NCBI RefSeq assembly: GCF_030811685.1
Contig: NZ_JAUSRF010000003.1
Location: forward strand, 348,303 to 412,302
Origin: Neorhizobium huautlense
Lineage (GTDB): Bacteria; Pseudomonadota; Alphaproteobacteria; Rhizobiales; Rhizobiaceae
Direction: 5' to 3'
DNA length: 64,000 bases
Shown: positions 36,085 through 46,421 of the stretch, one piece after another
Position numbering within the stretch: the stretch's first letter is position 1
Layout: the number at the start of each line of letters is the position of its first letter
Notes under the pieces: model-generated
Databases searched by the model: none
Told to the model about the DNA's origin: nothing
What the model saw: only the letters and a program-made list of their open reading frames with translations
Program-made: the position numbers and the translations under genes

Positions 36085-37143
36085 TCACTGCGCGATGATG
36101 GCGATGCCGCGGTTCTTGAAGCCGATCGCGACATTGGTGCCGGGTGCGAGAGGGCGGTCGACCGACGGGTCCACGATAAACAAGGTCCCGCCGCTCGTTT
36201 CCGCCTCGTATTCGATATGATCACCCAGATAGGCGGCATGGCTGATCCGGCCGGGAAAGGCGGCCGTCTCCGCCGGCTCCAGCGTGATGGCGCTGGGGCG
36301 CACCGCAAGCTGGCTTTTGCCGGGCCGCGCACCGCGTGCCGGCACCATATGTTGCAGACCCTCGATGCTGATCGTTGCCTCGTTGCCGCTTATATCGATG
36401 ACCTCGCAAGGCACGACATTGGCCTCGCCGATAAAATCGGCGATGAAGGGCGAGGCGGGCGCCTCGTAAAGTTCACGCGGAGAACCCTGCTGGGCGATCT
36501 CGCCATCCTTCATCACGATGATCTGGTCGGAGACGGCCAGCGCCTCATCCTGATCATGGGTGACATAGACGGCGGTAAATTGCAGCCTCTGCTGAAGCTC
36601 GCGGATTTCGGTGCGCACCCGCCGGCGCAGGCGGGCATCGAGATTGGACAGCGGCTCGTCCAGCAGAAGCACCTGCGGTTCGAGAACCAGCGCGCGGGCG
36701 ACGGCGACACGCTGTTGCTGGCCGCCGGATAGTTCGGCCGGAAGCCGCCCGCCCATGCCGGCAAGGCCGACGAGTTCCAAGCCGTGCTCGGCCTTCTGTC
36801 GCGCTTCCTTTTTCGGCAAGCCCGAGGATTCAAGCCCGTAGGCGACATTGTCGAGCGAGTTCATGTGCGGAAACAGCGCGTAGGACTGGAACACCATGGA
36901 GACGTCGCGCTCGTTGGCGGGCAGCATGGTCACATCCTTGCCGCCGATCAGGATGCTGCCGGCGGTCGGGTGTTCGAGACCTGCCAGCATGCGCAAGGTC
37001 GTCGTCTTGCCGCAGCCGGAAGGGCCAAGCAGCGTCACGAGCGTACCGGGCTCCACCGTCAGCGATAGGTCGGCGATGGCGGTGAATGCGCCAAACGTCT
37101 TGCGGACATTCTGGAATGTGACCGAACCGGCATTTCGGGTCAT
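36085..37143 (-). CDS. ABC transporter ATP-binding protein, AfuC/FbpC type
   Basis: A 352-residue ATPase. Walker A GPSGCGKTT (about 37-45), Q-loop VFQSYALFPHM, signature LSGGQQQRVAVARAL, Walker [16 protein letters not shown]-loop YVTHDQDEAL, then a TOBE-type C-terminus. Families of this type are annotated for iron(III), putrescine or 2-aminoethylphosphonate; the AfuC branch serves a hexose-phosphate importer in some pathogens. It overlaps the permease gene by four bases and precedes the phosphatase gene by 33. Context favours a phosphorylated sugar over iron. Confidence 0.88.
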   Translation of the reverse strand: MTRNAGSVTFQNVRKTFGAFTAIADLSLTVEPGTLVTLLGPSGCGKTTTLRMLAGLEHPTAGSILIGGKDVTMLPANERDVSMVFQSYALFPHMNSLDNVAYGLESSGLPKKEARQKAEHGLELVGLAGMGGRLPAELSGGQQQRVAVARALVLEPQVLLLDEPLSNLDARLRRRVRTEIRELQQRLQFTAVYVTHDQDEALAVSDQIIVMKDGEIAQQGSPRELYEAPASPFIADFIGEANVVPCEVIDISGNEATISIEGLQHMVPARGARPGKSQLAVRPSAITLEPAETAAFPGRISHAAYLGDHIEYEAETSGGTLFIVDPSVDRPLAPGTNVAIGFKNRGIAIIAQ

Positions 37144-39371
37144 GCGGTTTTCTCCTCGGAGATGACGGGAAGGGGCGGCTGGTTGAGACCGGCGACACGG
37201 GTTTCGCGCCGCAGCCGCCGTTCGCCGACCAGAAGCTGGAAACCGGTGATAACGGTGATCATCACCACGATCAGCATGGAGGAATAGGCGATGGCGACGC
37301 CGTATTCGCCGTTCTCAACCAGACCGACAATGTAGGATGTGGCCATGTTGTATTGGGCGCTGACAAGGAAAACGACGGCACTGATCGAGGTGATGGCGCG
37401 CACGAAGGAATAGACGAGGGCTGCCGTGATCGCCGGTCGCAGCAGCGGCAGGATGACCTTGCGGGCGGTGCGGAAACTGGTGGCGCGCAATGTCATCGAG
37501 GCTTCGTCGAGGCTCTTGTCAAGCTGGCTCATCGCCGCGATGCCGCCGCGCACGCCGACCGGCATGTTGCGGAACACGAAGCAGGCGATCAGGATCAGCG
37601 CCGTGCCGGTCATTTCCAGCGGCGGCAGGTTGAAGGCCATGATGTAGCTGATGCCGATGACCGTGCCGGGAATGGCAAAGCTCATCATCAGCGCAAATTC
37701 GAACAGTTCGCGCCCGGCGAATTTTTGCCGCACGATGACATAGGCGGTGGCGAGACCGACGGCTGCCGTCAGCGGCGCGGCGATCAGGGCGATCTCCATC
37801 GTCGTCCAGAACGAGTTCCAGGCAACCCCGGTCCAGACCAGCGATCCATCGCGGAAGGTGATGGAAAAGGCCTTGGCGTAATGGGCAAGCGTCAGGCTGT
37901 TATCAAGACCCCATGTTTTGACGAAGCCACCGAACAGGATCATGCCGTAAACGACGAGCGTAAAGATCATCCACGGAATGACCACGGCATGCACGCCGAT
38001 CGACAGCGGCCGGGGCAGGGCGATATGCGCGCCGCTGTCACCCTTGCCGGTGACGGTGGCAAAATTTTTGCCCGACAGCCAGATGCGCTGCGCAAGGAAG
38101 GCCGACAGCGTGAAGCCGAGCAGGATCATGGCGAGCACGGCGGCGCGGGCCGGATCGTTTTGGGAACCAACAACGGAGAAAAAAATTTCCGTCGACAGCA
38201 CGCCGTGGCTGCCGCCGAGCACGAGCGGATTGCCGAAATCGGCCATGCTTTCGATGAAGCCGATCAGGAAGGCGTTGGCGAGACCGGGTTTCATCAGCGG
38301 CAGCGACACGCGCCAAAAGGTCCGCCAGCGGTTGGCGCGCAAGGTCTGCGACGCTTCTTCCATCGATGGGCTCACGCCTTCGACGACACCGATCAGCACG
38401 AGGAAGGAAATCGGTGTGAACGACAGGACCTGCGCGATCCAGATGCCGGTCAGGCCGTAAAGCCAGCGGCTCGGCTCGATGCCGAAGGTGGAGGACAGGC
38501 CCTGCGTAACGATACCGGCGCGACCGAACAGAAGTGTCAGCGCAAGGCCGATGACGACGGGCGGCGTGATGATCGGCAGGATGGTGAGCAGCCGCAGGCC
38601 TTTCTTGAACGGAAAGCGGGTGCGGGTGGCGACCAGCGCGAAGGCGAGACCAAGTGCGGTGGAACCCGCCGCCGTCATGATGGCGAGAAACAGCGTGCGC
38701 CATGCCACGCCGCAACGTGCCCCGCCAATGACGCAATCGAGGCTCCAGATCGACGGATCGACGAAATTGCGGGAAAAGCCGTCGAAGTTCACGGAGCCGT
38801 CGAAATCCTGAAAGGCGCCGATAAACATCGAACCAATCGGATAAAACACGAAGACCGCGACGAGAAAGACGAGCATGGAAATGGTGGCGACCACGAAGGC
38901 ATCGCCGCGCATGACACCGCGTTCGGCAAGACCGAAGGAAAACATCAGCACGAAGCAGATGGCCGAGAGAACGGCGCCAGCCCCCATCGATTGCTGGCCG
39001 TCGGCAAGCTGACCAAAGATGGTTTCGCTGATCGTCCAGGTGAAACCGGTGCTGCCGATTGCCAACCCTTGCAGTGCGAGGAAAAGCACGCCGAAACCGC
39101 CGGAAAAAGCGAGCAGTTTTCCGCGCCGCATCGGATCGACTGTCAAACGGGCGCCAAGCGCAAGACCATAGGCGATCAGAACGGCGATCAGCCAGACCCG
39201 GCCATGCAGAAGGATCTGCAGGATGCCGGGTGCCGCCTCCGGCTCACCCGGAAAATCCGAGAGCCATGTGAAGGCATAAAAGCCCTGCTCGATGCGATAC
39301 CACGGCAAAAACACCATGGCGGCAAGCCCAAGGGCCAGCACGATATCCAGTCTGCGATTGCGATTGTGCAT
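37140..39371 (-). CDS. Double-length ABC permease, AfuB/FbpB type
   Basis: A fused permease of about 743 residues with two BPD-type halves, each with its own EAA loop: EEASQTLRANRWRTFWRVSLPLM in the first and DEASMTLRATSFRTARKVILPLL in the second. About 16 hydrophobic segments, including a long N-terminal block (residues 10-190) with four to five extra helices. Such fusion is normal for the FbpB/AfuB group. ATG 39371 is preferred for a GAGGT 11 bases ahead; an in-frame ATG at 39389 is the alternative. It lies between the binding-protein and ATPase genes. Confidence 0.9.
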   Translation of the reverse strand: MHNRNRRLDIVLALGLAAMVFLPWYRIEQGFYAFTWLSDFPGEPEAAPGILQILLHGRVWLIAVLIAYGLALGARLTVDPMRRGKLLAFSGGFGVLFLALQGLAIGSTGFTWTISETIFGQLADGQQSMGAGAVLSAICFVLMFSFGLAERGVMRGDAFVVATISMLVFLVAVFVFYPIGSMFIGAFQDFDGSVNFDGFSRNFVDPSIWSLDCVIGGARCGVAWRTLFLAIMTAAGSTALGLAFALVATRTRFPFKKGLRLLTILPIITPPVVIGLALTLLFGRAGIVTQGLSSTFGIEPSRWLYGLTGIWIAQVLSFTPISFLVLIGVVEGVSPSMEEASQTLRANRWRTFWRVSLPLMKPGLANAFLIGFIESMADFGNPLVLGGSHGVLSTEIFFSVVGSQNDPARAAVLAMILLGFTLSAFLAQRIWLSGKNFATVTGKGDSGAHIALPRPLSIGVHAVVIPWMIFTLVVYGMILFGGFVKTWGLDNSLTLAHYAKAFSITFRDGSLVWTGVAWNSFWTTMEIALIAAPLTAAVGLATAYVIVRQKFAGRELFEFALMMSFAIPGTVIGISYIMAFNLPPLEMTGTALILIACFVFRNMPVGVRGGIAAMSQLDKSLDEASMTLRATSFRTARKVILPLLRPAITAALVYSFVRAITSISAVVFLVSAQYNMATSYIVGLVENGEYGVAIAYSSMLIVVMITVITGFQLLVGERRLRRETRVAGLNQPPLPVISEEKTA

Positions 39372-39450
39372 GGTTCGATGCGACCTCATCACGTGACAAG
39401 TCGATCATGCCGCGCCACGGCCAGCCGAAGCGCGGCAAAGACGGATGGGA

Positions 39451-40476
39451 TCAGTTGGCGTTGGCGCCGATTTCCTTGTCCCAGCGTTCGAGCAGTTTCT
39501 TCCGCTCGGTCGGGTCGCCATAGGTCTTGAAGTCGTAATCGATCAGCTTGATGTCTTCGAAGCGCGGCGATTCCTTGGGAACTTCCGCCGTTTTGTTCGA
39601 CGGCAGCTGGAAGGATTTGGCCTCCTTCATGTGCGACTGCACTTGCGCCGTCAGCGCCCAGTCATACCATTTTTTGGCACTGTCCAGATTGCGGGCACCC
39701 TTGATGATCGACATCGATCCGATCTCGTAACCCGTGCCTTCGCAAGGAGCGACCGACTTGATCGGAAAACCCTCGACCGTCTGGGCGACGGCATCATGCA
39801 TGAAAACGATGCCGAGGCCGGTTTCGCCACGCGCCGCCGCCTTCACCGGCGCCGAGCCGGATTTGGTATATTGCGAGACATTGGCGTTGAGCTGTTTCAG
39901 ATAATCGAAGGCCTTGTCTTCGCCCATGATCTGAACGAGCGACGCCAGCGCCGTATAGGCGGTGCCCGAAGAGTTCGGGTTGGCCATCTGGATCTCGCCC
40001 TTCAGGGCAGGGTCCAGCAGGTCGGCCCAGCATTTGGGTTCCTTGTAATTTTTTCGGCTGAAGAGATCGGTATTGTAGCCCCAGCCCAGTGCGCCGGCAT
40101 AAACGCCCACGGTCTTGTAACCGGAGCTTTCCGCCTGCTTTTTCGCCCAGTCCTGCAATTCATCGAGATGCGGCGACTTGTATTCCTGGGTCAGTCCTTC
40201 GGATGCGGCCTGCAAATGCGGATCGCCGGTGCCGGCCCACCAGATGTCGGTTTTCGGGTTACGGGCCTCGGCGCGCACCTTGGCATAGGTTTCGCCCGAG
40301 GACAGGCGCACCATGTTGACCTTGATGCTGGTGTCCTTCTCGAACATCTGCTGCATCATTTCGCAGATAACCACATCGGCGGAACATATTAGGTTGAGGT
40401 CTTCGGCGGCTTTGGTCGCCGACGCATTCATCATCAGGCCGGCAAACGCGACCGATGCCATCAAAGCAAGACGCAT
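39451..40476 (-). CDS. Periplasmic binding protein, AfuA type (likely sugar-phosphate)
   Basis: A 341-residue binding protein with signal peptide (about 1-24, ...NASATKAAE). It begins NLICSADVVICEMMQQMFEKDTSIKVNMVRLSSGETYAKV, in the family annotated as iron(III) binding (SBP type 2, FbpA/AfuA cluster). I see no tandem Tyr pair typical of true ferric-binding proteins, and the neighbours are a phosphatase and UgpBAEC, so a sugar-phosphate ligand as described for AfuA is more likely; this is inference. The start at 40474-40476 has GGGAGGA before it. An operator-like site lies 47-62 bases upstream. Confidence 0.87.
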   Translation of the reverse strand: MRLALMASVAFAGLMMNASATKAAEDLNLICSADVVICEMMQQMFEKDTSIKVNMVRLSSGETYAKVRAEARNPKTDIWWAGTGDPHLQAASEGLTQEYKSPHLDELQDWAKKQAESSGYKTVGVYAGALGWGYNTDLFSRKNYKEPKCWADLLDPALKGEIQMANPNSSGTAYTALASLVQIMGEDKAFDYLKQLNANVSQYTKSGSAPVKAAARGETGLGIVFMHDAVAQTVEGFPIKSVAPCEGTGYEIGSMSIIKGARNLDSAKKWYDWALTAQVQSHMKEAKSFQLPSNKTAEVPKESPRFEDIKLIDYDFKTYGDPTERKKLLERWDKEIGANAN

Positions 40477-40522
40477 GACAATCCTCCCAGATTTCCGACG
40501 ATGCCTCCACATCGTCCCGCTT

Positions 40523-40538
40523 TTGCAAGCGTGTGCAA
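40523..40538. promoter_or_regulatory. LacI-type operator upstream of the AfuA-like gene
   Basis: TTGCAAGCGTGTGCAA, an imperfect palindrome (12 of 16 positions pair) with central CG as in LacI-family operators. It reappears in inverted orientation at 40622-40637 with only one difference in 16 bases. It sits 47 bases before the AfuA-like start. Confidence 0.65.
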
Positions 40539-40621
40539 TGGTTCCATGCGTTTATGGGAATTGTCAACACGTAAATACCGTACAGAATCATGAAATGTCA
40601 CGAAGGCCTGTCACACGGATG

Positions 40622-40637
40622 TTGCACTCGCTTGCAA
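40622..40637. promoter_or_regulatory. LacI-type operator upstream of the divergent LacI gene
   Basis: TTGCACTCGCTTGCAA; its complement differs by one base from the site at 40523-40538, and the identity extends to 17 of 19 bases with flanks. It lies 31 bases before the GTG of the regulator. Centre-to-centre spacing of about 99 bases could support DNA looping. Confidence 0.65.
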
Positions 40638-40668
40638 AAAGAGGCACTTAAAGCGGAGGAGGCTGCAC

Positions 40669-41670
40669 GTGAGCCAGAAAATATTCGTGAGCGCGAAGGA
40701 AGTGGCGGACAGGGCAGGGGTGTCGCGCTCGGCCGTTTCGCGCACGTTCACGCCCGGCGCCAGCGTGTCGGCGGAGACGCGTCGCCGCGTCCTGGAAGCG
40801 GCTGAAGCGCTGGGTTATCACGTCAATCATCTCGCTCGCGGGCTGATGCGCAACGAAAGCGGCCTTGTCTGTCTCATCGTCTCGGAGATGGATACGCCTT
40901 ACCGGGCGAGCCTGATCCGGGCGATCTCCCGGCATCTTCAAAATGCGTCGAAAATTGCCATGCTGATCAATACGGATCGATCGGATAGAAGCGTCGACGA
41001 AGCCCTGAAACTTGCCATCAGCTATCGTGCCGATGCCTCTATCGTCCTGTCGGGAATGCCGGAGAAATCGATTACCGATCTGTGTGTGAAAAGCGGTCAG
41101 CGACTTGTTCTCATCAATCGCGACGAGGAGCGTGCAGGGGCATTGATGATAAATCTGCGTGACCAGGAGGCTGCGCGACAAGCCTTTATCGCGTTCCAGC
41201 GCGCCGGCTGTCGCAGTTTCGCTTTCGCCAATTCCGATGTCGGAACCCCCAGCCTGATGGCTCGAGAAGAGGGGTTTTGTGCTGCTGGACGGGAATTCGG
41301 CGTGGATGTGATCGTCGAACGTTTCGGGGCGACACGTTACCAGAGCGGCGTCGTTCTGGCGCAGCGATTGTTGACGCGGGAGGTCCGACCCGATGCGATT
41401 TTCTGCGCCAACGATCTACTGGCTTGCGGCCTGATGGACACTGCCCGCCACCAGTTCAAGCTGGCCGTGCCGGATGATCTTTGTGTCGTCGGTTTCGACG
41501 ATATCGAGCAAACCTCCTGGTCATCCTATCAGCTCACCACGTTTGCCCAACCGGTGGACCGCATTGCCGAGGAAGCCGTTTTATGGCTGAGCCAGCCAAT
41601 GACGGATAGTGGTCGGTTCTGCAGAATGACCCCTGATCTGGTCTGGCGGGAATCCGTCAGGGGCGGATGA
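40669..41670 (+). CDS. LacI-family transcriptional regulator
   Basis: A 333-residue regulator. HTH: SAKEVADRAGVSRSAVSRTF (about 8-27), hinge HVNHLARGLM, then a periplasmic-binding-protein-like effector domain (LVCLIVSEMDTPY, ICAND-like IFCANDLLACG, VVGFDDIEQTSWSSYQLTTF). The start is GTG at 40669 with a strong GGAGGAGG six bases ahead. It is transcribed away from the AfuABC-phosphatase-UgpBAEC genes and flanked by two matching operators, so autoregulation and control of that operon are expected. The effector may be a sugar or sugar phosphate. Confidence 0.93.
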   Translation: MSQKIFVSAKEVADRAGVSRSAVSRTFTPGASVSAETRRRVLEAAEALGYHVNHLARGLMRNESGLVCLIVSEMDTPYRASLIRAISRHLQNASKIAMLINTDRSDRSVDEALKLAISYRADASIVLSGMPEKSITDLCVKSGQRLVLINRDEERAGALMINLRDQEAARQAFIAFQRAGCRSFAFANSDVGTPSLMAREEGFCAAGREFGVDVIVERFGATRYQSGVVLAQRLLTREVRPDAIFCANDLLACGLMDTARHQFKLAVPDDLCVVGFDDIEQTSWSSYQLTTFAQPVDRIAEEAVLWLSQPMTDSGRFCRMTPDLVWRESVRGG

Positions 41671-42008
41671 TGCAATCACGGAGCTGGGACGCGAACTTTA
41701 TTGGACATTGAGGATGTTTCGGTCAAAGCGGTCGGGAAACAGAGAACGCTCAGGGAAATGAAGCCCAACACCTTGCTGAGCCCGCTGGTCAAACCGCGAT
41801 TTTGCAAGGAAACCAGAAACAGGCTAAACGGCGGTTGCGAGACAGAAAGCAACGTCGAATAAAGTTCGGTCTCCTTGCCATCGCTGGCTGCTTGCAAAGC
41901 CTATGCACCCGTTACGCTCATATGCCTTGACACGTACGGTCGGTGTGCCGTCGATAATAAAATCGTGGCCTTTTGGTTGGCGGGCGATCTGCAATCACTC
42001 TGATATCG
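41671..42008. other. Intergenic region, possible gene remnant
   Basis: 338 bases between the LacI gene and napC. The minus strand at about 41831-41994 reads an ATG-less frame of about 55 codons with protein-like composition (HDFIIDGTPTVRVKAYERNG) closed by stops on both sides; I do not recognise it. It may be the tail of a lost gene. No terminator with a T-run was seen. Confidence 0.35.
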
Positions 42009-42701
42009 TCAGCCTTCCACACCCTCAAGAAACGCCGCAAGCTGGTCTGTATCCTGCAGGCCGTGAGTTCCTGCCTTACCCATCAGTTCGGCAGGCACTT
42101 TCCAGCCCGGATCGACACCTTCCATGTTCGGCAACTCATGCGCAATGCCTTTGTGGCAGTCGATACATGTCGCCTTGCCGGTCAGAAGATACCGTGTGTG
42201 AATTTCGGCCGCACGTTTTGTCTGCTTGGTAAAGTCCATGGCAATGGACGAATGGCAGTTGCGGCATTCCAGGCTGTCGTTTGCCTTCAAACGTGCCCAT
42301 TCGTGCTGGGCGAGTTCAAGCCGATGATCGAGGAACTTTTCGCGGGTATTGATGGTGCCGAAAATCTTGCCCCAGACTTCCTTCGATGCCTGCATCTTGC
42401 GGGCGATCTTGTTTGTCCACTGGTGCGGGACATGGCAATCCGGGCAGGATGCGCGCACGCCCGAACGGTTGGAGAAATGCACGGTTCGCGTCATCTCCTC
42501 ATACACGTTATCCTTCATCTCGTGACAGCCGACACAGAACGCTTCCGTGTTGGTCACTTCCAGCGCCGTGTTGAACGCACCCCAGAAGATGATGCCGCCG
42601 ACGAAACCGCCGAGTGTCAGGAAACCGAGGCTGAGGGTGCCTGCGGGCGTGGAAAGAACGCGCCAGACCCACAGAAGAATCGCTTTGCATTTTCCGATCA
42701 T
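42009..42701 (-). CDS. napC: NapC tetrahaem cytochrome c
   Basis: A 230-residue NapC/NirT-family quinol dehydrogenase anchored by one N-terminal membrane helix (about 21-43, [21 protein letters not shown]). Four CxxCH haem sites are visible: CVGCH, CPDCH, CRNCH and CIDCH. It oxidises membrane quinol and passes electrons to NapB-NapA in the periplasm. The start at 42699-42701 overlaps the napB stop by four bases. It is the last gene of napEFDABC; length and haem count are normal. Confidence 0.95.
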   Translation of the reverse strand: MIGKCKAILLWVWRVLSTPAGTLSLGFLTLGGFVGGIIFWGAFNTALEVTNTEAFCVGCHEMKDNVYEEMTRTVHFSNRSGVRASCPDCHVPHQWTNKIARKMQASKEVWGKIFGTINTREKFLDHRLELAQHEWARLKANDSLECRNCHSSIAMDFTKQTKRAAEIHTRYLLTGKATCIDCHKGIAHELPNMEGVDPGWKVPAELMGKAGTHGLQDTDQLAAFLEGVEG

Positions 42702-43189
42702 TGGCCAGATCCTGCCGGTTTGAAGCCGAGCTCGCTCATGTCCTTGAACATGTTGGGAACCAGCGGGCGCGTGTCGGCCTGAGGCACGTGGCATGCCGTG
42801 CAGAAATAGCGACGCGGCGAAACGTCGGCGAGCATCTGGCCTTCACGTGTCATGTAATGGGTAACGCTGATCATCGGAGCGCCCGAACCTTCGGTCATTT
42901 CGCGCCGGTGACAGGACATGCAGCGATTGGTGTTGACCGAAAGCTGGTAACCCTCGATCGAATGGGGAATGACCGGTGGCTGGTCCGGATAGTTACGCAT
43001 CCGCTGTATGTCGTCGACGATCCAGCGCGGCAGTGGTTCCGCACCGGTGTTTTCCATCGGGCTCGGGCGGCCTGATAGTTGCGGGACAGTCTGCGCAATC
43101 GCCACCGTGCCCGTTACCAGACACAGGGCGAGCGCGAAAAGTGTCCAGAGACGCCGGCTCAGGCGACGGGAAGGATCTTGACTGCGCAT
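42698..43189 (-). CDS. napB: NapB dihaem cytochrome c
   Basis: A 163-residue small subunit of the periplasmic nitrate reductase. N-terminal signal/anchor ([21 protein letters not shown]), then two haem sites CMSCH and CTACH, as in all NapB proteins. The start at 43187-43189 lies within the end of napA, a 31-base overlap that implies coupled translation. It transfers electrons from NapC to NapA. Confidence 0.95.
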   Translation of the reverse strand: MRSQDPSRRLSRRLWTLFALALCLVTGTVAIAQTVPQLSGRPSPMENTGAEPLPRWIVDDIQRMRNYPDQPPVIPHSIEGYQLSVNTNRCMSCHRREMTEGSGAPMISVTHYMTREGQMLADVSPRRYFCTACHVPQADTRPLVPNMFKDMSELGFKPAGSGQ

Positions 43190-45663
43190 TTTTTGAAATC
43201 CGTCTGTTTGGAAATGGGGTCGGTGGCGTCGAGCGTGACCTTGTTGATCAACTGGCTGGCGTCGAACCACGGGACAAAAATCACGCCGTGCGGCATGCGG
43301 TTACGGCCGCGGATATCCACTCGGCTGATGATTTCGCCGCGCCGTGACTGGATTTTCACCTGTCCGCCCTGATTGATGCCGAGGCGGCGTGCGTCGTCGC
43401 CGTTCATGAAACAGCGGGCGCCTGGGAATGCCTTGTAAAGCTCGGGCACGCGCATGGTCATGGAGCCGGAATGCCAGTGCTCGAGAACACGGCCAGTCAC
43501 CAGCCAGAAGCCGAATTCGTCATCCGGCGATTCTGCCGGTGGCTCGTAAGGCGCGGCTAGAATGACGGCGCGGCCATCCTTCTGGCCATAAAATTTGACG
43601 CCTTCGCCTTCCTTCACATAAGGGTCGTAACCTTCGCGGTAACGCCACTTGGTCTCCTGGTTGTTGACGACCGGCCAGCGCAGGCCGCGAACCTGATGGT
43701 AGAGGTCATACGGGCCAAGGTCGTGGCCGTGCCCCCGACCGAAGCTGGCATATTCCTCGAACAGACCCTTCTGCAGGTAGAACCCGAAAGCCTTGGCCTC
43801 GCGGTTCTCGTAATCCGGCGATATCTCGCTGGCCGGGAACCGATCGACCTGACCGTTCTGGAACAGGACCTCGTAAAGTGTCTTGCCCTTGTAGTCGGGG
43901 TTCTGGTCGAGAATGTCCTGCGGCCAGACCTCTTCGGTGATGAAGCGCTTGGAGAATTCCACCAACTGCCACAGGTCGGAGCGGGCCTCGCCCGGTGCAT
44001 TGACCAACTGATGCCAGACATGGGTGCGACGTTCGGCATTGCCGTAGGCGCCTTCCTTTTCTACCCACATCGCGGCTGGCAGGATCAGGTCTGCGGTCAT
44101 GGCGGTCACGGTCGGGTAGGCATCCGAGACGACGATGAAATTCTCTGGATTGCGGTAACCGAGATAGGCCTCGTTGCTATTGTTGGCAGCGGCCTGCATG
44201 TTGTTGTTCACCTGAACCCAATAGAAGTTCAGCTTGCCATCATGCAGCATGCGATCCTGCTCAACCGCATGGTAGCCGGGCTTTTCCGGGATGATGCCGT
44301 GCGGGATCTTCCAAAGCTCCTCGGCATGGCTGCGATGTTCCGGGTTGGTCACCGTCATGTCGGCCGGCAGGCGGTGTGCAAATGTGCCGACCTCGCGAGC
44401 GGTGCCGCAGGCCGAAGGCTGGCCTGTCAGCGAGAAGGGGCTGTTGCCCGGCTCGGAGATTTTACCGGTCAGAAGATGGATGTTGTAGACCATCTGGTTG
44501 GCCCAGACGCCACGCACATGCTGGTTGAAGCCCATGGTCCAGAGCGACATGACCTTGATCTTCGGGTCGGCGTAAAGTTCCGCCAGTTGTTCCAGAAAAC
44601 CCTTGTCGACGCCGGCGAGTTCCGCGACCTTGTCGAGCGTATATTCGGAAACATGCTTCTTGAACGCCTCGAAATCGATCGGCGTCATTTCGGCAGCCTT
44701 GGCGGCGCCGGTTGCCTTGACTTCCAGCGGATGTTCGGCGCGCAGGCCGTAACCGATATCGGTCCTTGCCTGCATGAACTTGGTGTTCTTGTTGATGAAC
44801 GCCTGGTTCACGCGGCCGGTCTGGATGATGTGATTGGCGATATAGTTGAGGATCGCCAGATCCGTGCCGGGTTTGAAAACCAGCGGAATGTCGGCAAGGT
44901 CCATGCTGCGATGGGTGAATGTCGAGAGGACCGAAACCTTCACATGCTCATGGCCGAGGCGACGGTCGGCCAGACGCGTCCACAGGATCGGATGCATCTC
45001 CGCCATGTTCGAGCCCCACAGCACGAAGGCGTCGGCATGCTCGAAATCGTCATAGCAGCCCATCGGCTCGTCCATGCCGAAGGTGCGCATGAAGCCGTAG
45101 GCCGCAGAGGCCATGCAGTGGCGGGCATTGGGGTCGAGATTGTTCGAACGGAAACCGGCGCGCATCAGCTTGGTGGCGGCATACCCTTCGAAAATCGTCC
45201 ACTGGCCGGAGCCGAACATGCCAAGCGCCGTCGGACCTTTTTCCTTCAAGGTCTTCTTGGCCTTTTCGGCCATGATATCGAAGGCTTCTTCCCAGGTGAC
45301 GGGTTCGAATTCACCCTCCTTGTCGAACACGCCGTTGCGCTTGCGCAAAAGCGGGGTCGTCAGACGGTCCTTGCCGTACATGATCTTCGAGAGGAAATAG
45401 CCCTTGACGCAGTTGAGGCCGCGATTGACTTCTGCCTCCATGTCGCCATGGGTAGCGACAACGTGGTTTTCCTTGACGCCGACCATGACACCGCAGCCGG
45501 TGCCGCAGAAACGACAGGGTGCCTTCGACCATTTGATCTCCAGCGATGCCACGCCGCCGGGCACGGATTGAGCCGCAGCCGGCATGGCGATGCCGGCGGT
45601 CGAGGCTGCGATCGCAGCCGCCTGTGCCTTCAACACATCACGCCGCGTGAGTTCTGCCGTCAT
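43159..45663 (-). CDS. napA: Periplasmic nitrate reductase catalytic subunit
   Basis: 834 residues. A Tat signal ([14 protein letters not shown]... to MPAAAQS, about 1-34) is followed by the 4Fe-4S motif [10 protein letters not shown] with the fourth Cys in [10 protein letters not shown], then the bis-MGD molybdopterin domains ([34 protein letters not shown]) and the C-terminal dinucleotide-binding domain. It reduces nitrate to nitrite in the periplasm for redox balancing or denitrification. The start at 45661-45663 is chosen for the Tat motif; it overlaps napD by 26 bases. Confidence 0.97.
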   Translation of the reverse strand: MTAELTRRDVLKAQAAAIAASTAGIAMPAAAQSVPGGVASLEIKWSKAPCRFCGTGCGVMVGVKENHVVATHGDMEAEVNRGLNCVKGYFLSKIMYGKDRLTTPLLRKRNGVFDKEGEFEPVTWEEAFDIMAEKAKKTLKEKGPTALGMFGSGQWTIFEGYAATKLMRAGFRSNNLDPNARHCMASAAYGFMRTFGMDEPMGCYDDFEHADAFVLWGSNMAEMHPILWTRLADRRLGHEHVKVSVLSTFTHRSMDLADIPLVFKPGTDLAILNYIANHIIQTGRVNQAFINKNTKFMQARTDIGYGLRAEHPLEVKATGAAKAAEMTPIDFEAFKKHVSEYTLDKVAELAGVDKGFLEQLAELYADPKIKVMSLWTMGFNQHVRGVWANQMVYNIHLLTGKISEPGNSPFSLTGQPSACGTAREVGTFAHRLPADMTVTNPEHRSHAEELWKIPHGIIPEKPGYHAVEQDRMLHDGKLNFYWVQVNNNMQAAANNSNEAYLGYRNPENFIVVSDAYPTVTAMTADLILPAAMWVEKEGAYGNAERRTHVWHQLVNAPGEARSDLWQLVEFSKRFITEEVWPQDILDQNPDYKGKTLYEVLFQNGQVDRFPASEISPDYENREAKAFGFYLQKGLFEEYASFGRGHGHDLGPYDLYHQVRGLRWPVVNNQETKWRYREGYDPYVKEGEGVKFYGQKDGRAVILAAPYEPPAESPDDEFGFWLVTGRVLEHWHSGSMTMRVPELYKAFPGARCFMNGDDARRLGINQGGQVKIQSRRGEIISRVDIRGRNRMPHGVIFVPWFDASQLINKVTLDATDPISKQTDFKKCAVKILPVA

Positions 45664-45919
45664 CCGACATCTCCTTCTCTGCCATTGTCTGTTCGAAAAC
45701 CATGTGTGCGGCGATGACATCGTCCATCGCCGAAATTCCAATCAGTGTTTCGCCAAGGAAGCCGGAACTTGGCCCCTCGATGACGACGACGATCTTGCCG
45801 ACACCGGTGGCATGAACCTCGACACCTTCGATCTCCGTGAGTGCTGCGGACATGCGTTCGACCGCTTCTGGCCGCACGACGACGACCGCGCTCGATATGT
45901 GATGCTGCGGCTCACGCAT
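45638..45919 (-). CDS. napD: NapD chaperone
   Basis: A 93-residue ferredoxin-like-fold chaperone that binds the NapA Tat signal and helps its maturation in the cytoplasm. It opens [18 protein letters not shown], followed by [20 protein letters not shown], the standard NapD core. It overlaps napF by eight bases and napA by 26. Length is typical. Confidence 0.92.
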   Translation of the reverse strand: MREPQHHISSAVVVVRPEAVERMSAALTEIEGVEVHATGVGKIVVVIEGPSSGFLGETLIGISAMDDVIAAHMVFEQTMAEKEMSDDGRTHAA

Positions 45920-46421
45920 GCGCCACCTCCATTGTATTTGCCGTCATGGTGATGGACTGGGTGGGGCACACCGATATGCAGGCGCCGCATCCGGTACAGG
46001 GATCGGTGTCGAGCACGGGCACGAAAGGCCCGCCCAGCCGTGGCTTGAAGCGGATGGCCGTTGTCGGGCACGCATCACGACAGGCTTGGCAATCGACGAA
46101 ATTCAAGGCCAGGCAGTTGTCGGCGATCATCGCGTGATGGGCGAACGATGCGGCAGGTTCAGGCGGGAAAACCCGCTCGGGACATCGCGCGGAACACTTG
46201 CCGCAAAACGTACATTCTCCGGCCTGAAAATCGACCGTCGGCACGCCGTCGCGCATCAGAATGACCTTGGTCGGACAGACTTCGGCACATTCGCCGCAAC
46301 CGGAACAATTGCCGATGGATGCATTCGTGACGCCCGGCGGATAATAACCTTGCCGGTGACGCAAGGCGCTTCCGGTCAAAAAACCACGACGTGTGCTGGC
46401 GACCTGACCCATGGCCGTCAT
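45912..46421 (-). CDS. napF: NapF ferredoxin-type protein
   Basis: A 169-residue cytoplasmic iron-sulfur protein with four cysteine clusters: CSGCGECAEVCP, CTFCGKCSARCP, an altered third set CQACRDACP, and CTGCGACISVCP. It assists NapA cofactor assembly. The ATG at 46419-46421 overlaps the napE stop by four bases; an inner ATG is nine bases later. RRGFL near residue 11 resembles a Tat motif but is usual in NapF. Confidence 0.93.
   Translation of the reverse strand: MTAMGQVASTRRGFLTGSALRHRQGYYPPGVTNASIGNCSGCGECAEVCPTKVILMRDGVPTVDFQAGECTFCGKCSARCPERVFPPEPAASFAHHAMIADNCLALNFVDCQACRDACPTTAIRFKPRLGGPFVPVLDTDPCTGCGACISVCPTQSITMTANTMEVAHA

Noticed and set aside
37353..39530. A 725-codon plus-strand open frame
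   Set aside because: Antisense to the double permease; composition is extremely His/Asp/Gly/Arg-rich, typical of a shadow of hydrophobic coding sequence.
39451..40476. Annotating the AfuA-like protein as a ferric-iron binding protein
   Set aside because: No tandem Tyr pair seen, and its operon holds a sugar phosphatase and Ugp genes; iron remains possible but is not the best reading.
41676..41897. A 73-codon minus-strand open frame after the LacI gene
   Set aside because: No ribosome site and no protein-like conservation; the neighbouring frame looks at least as plausible, and neither is recognised.
43696..45717. A 673-codon plus-strand open frame
   Set aside because: Antisense to napA, which is certain from its motifs.
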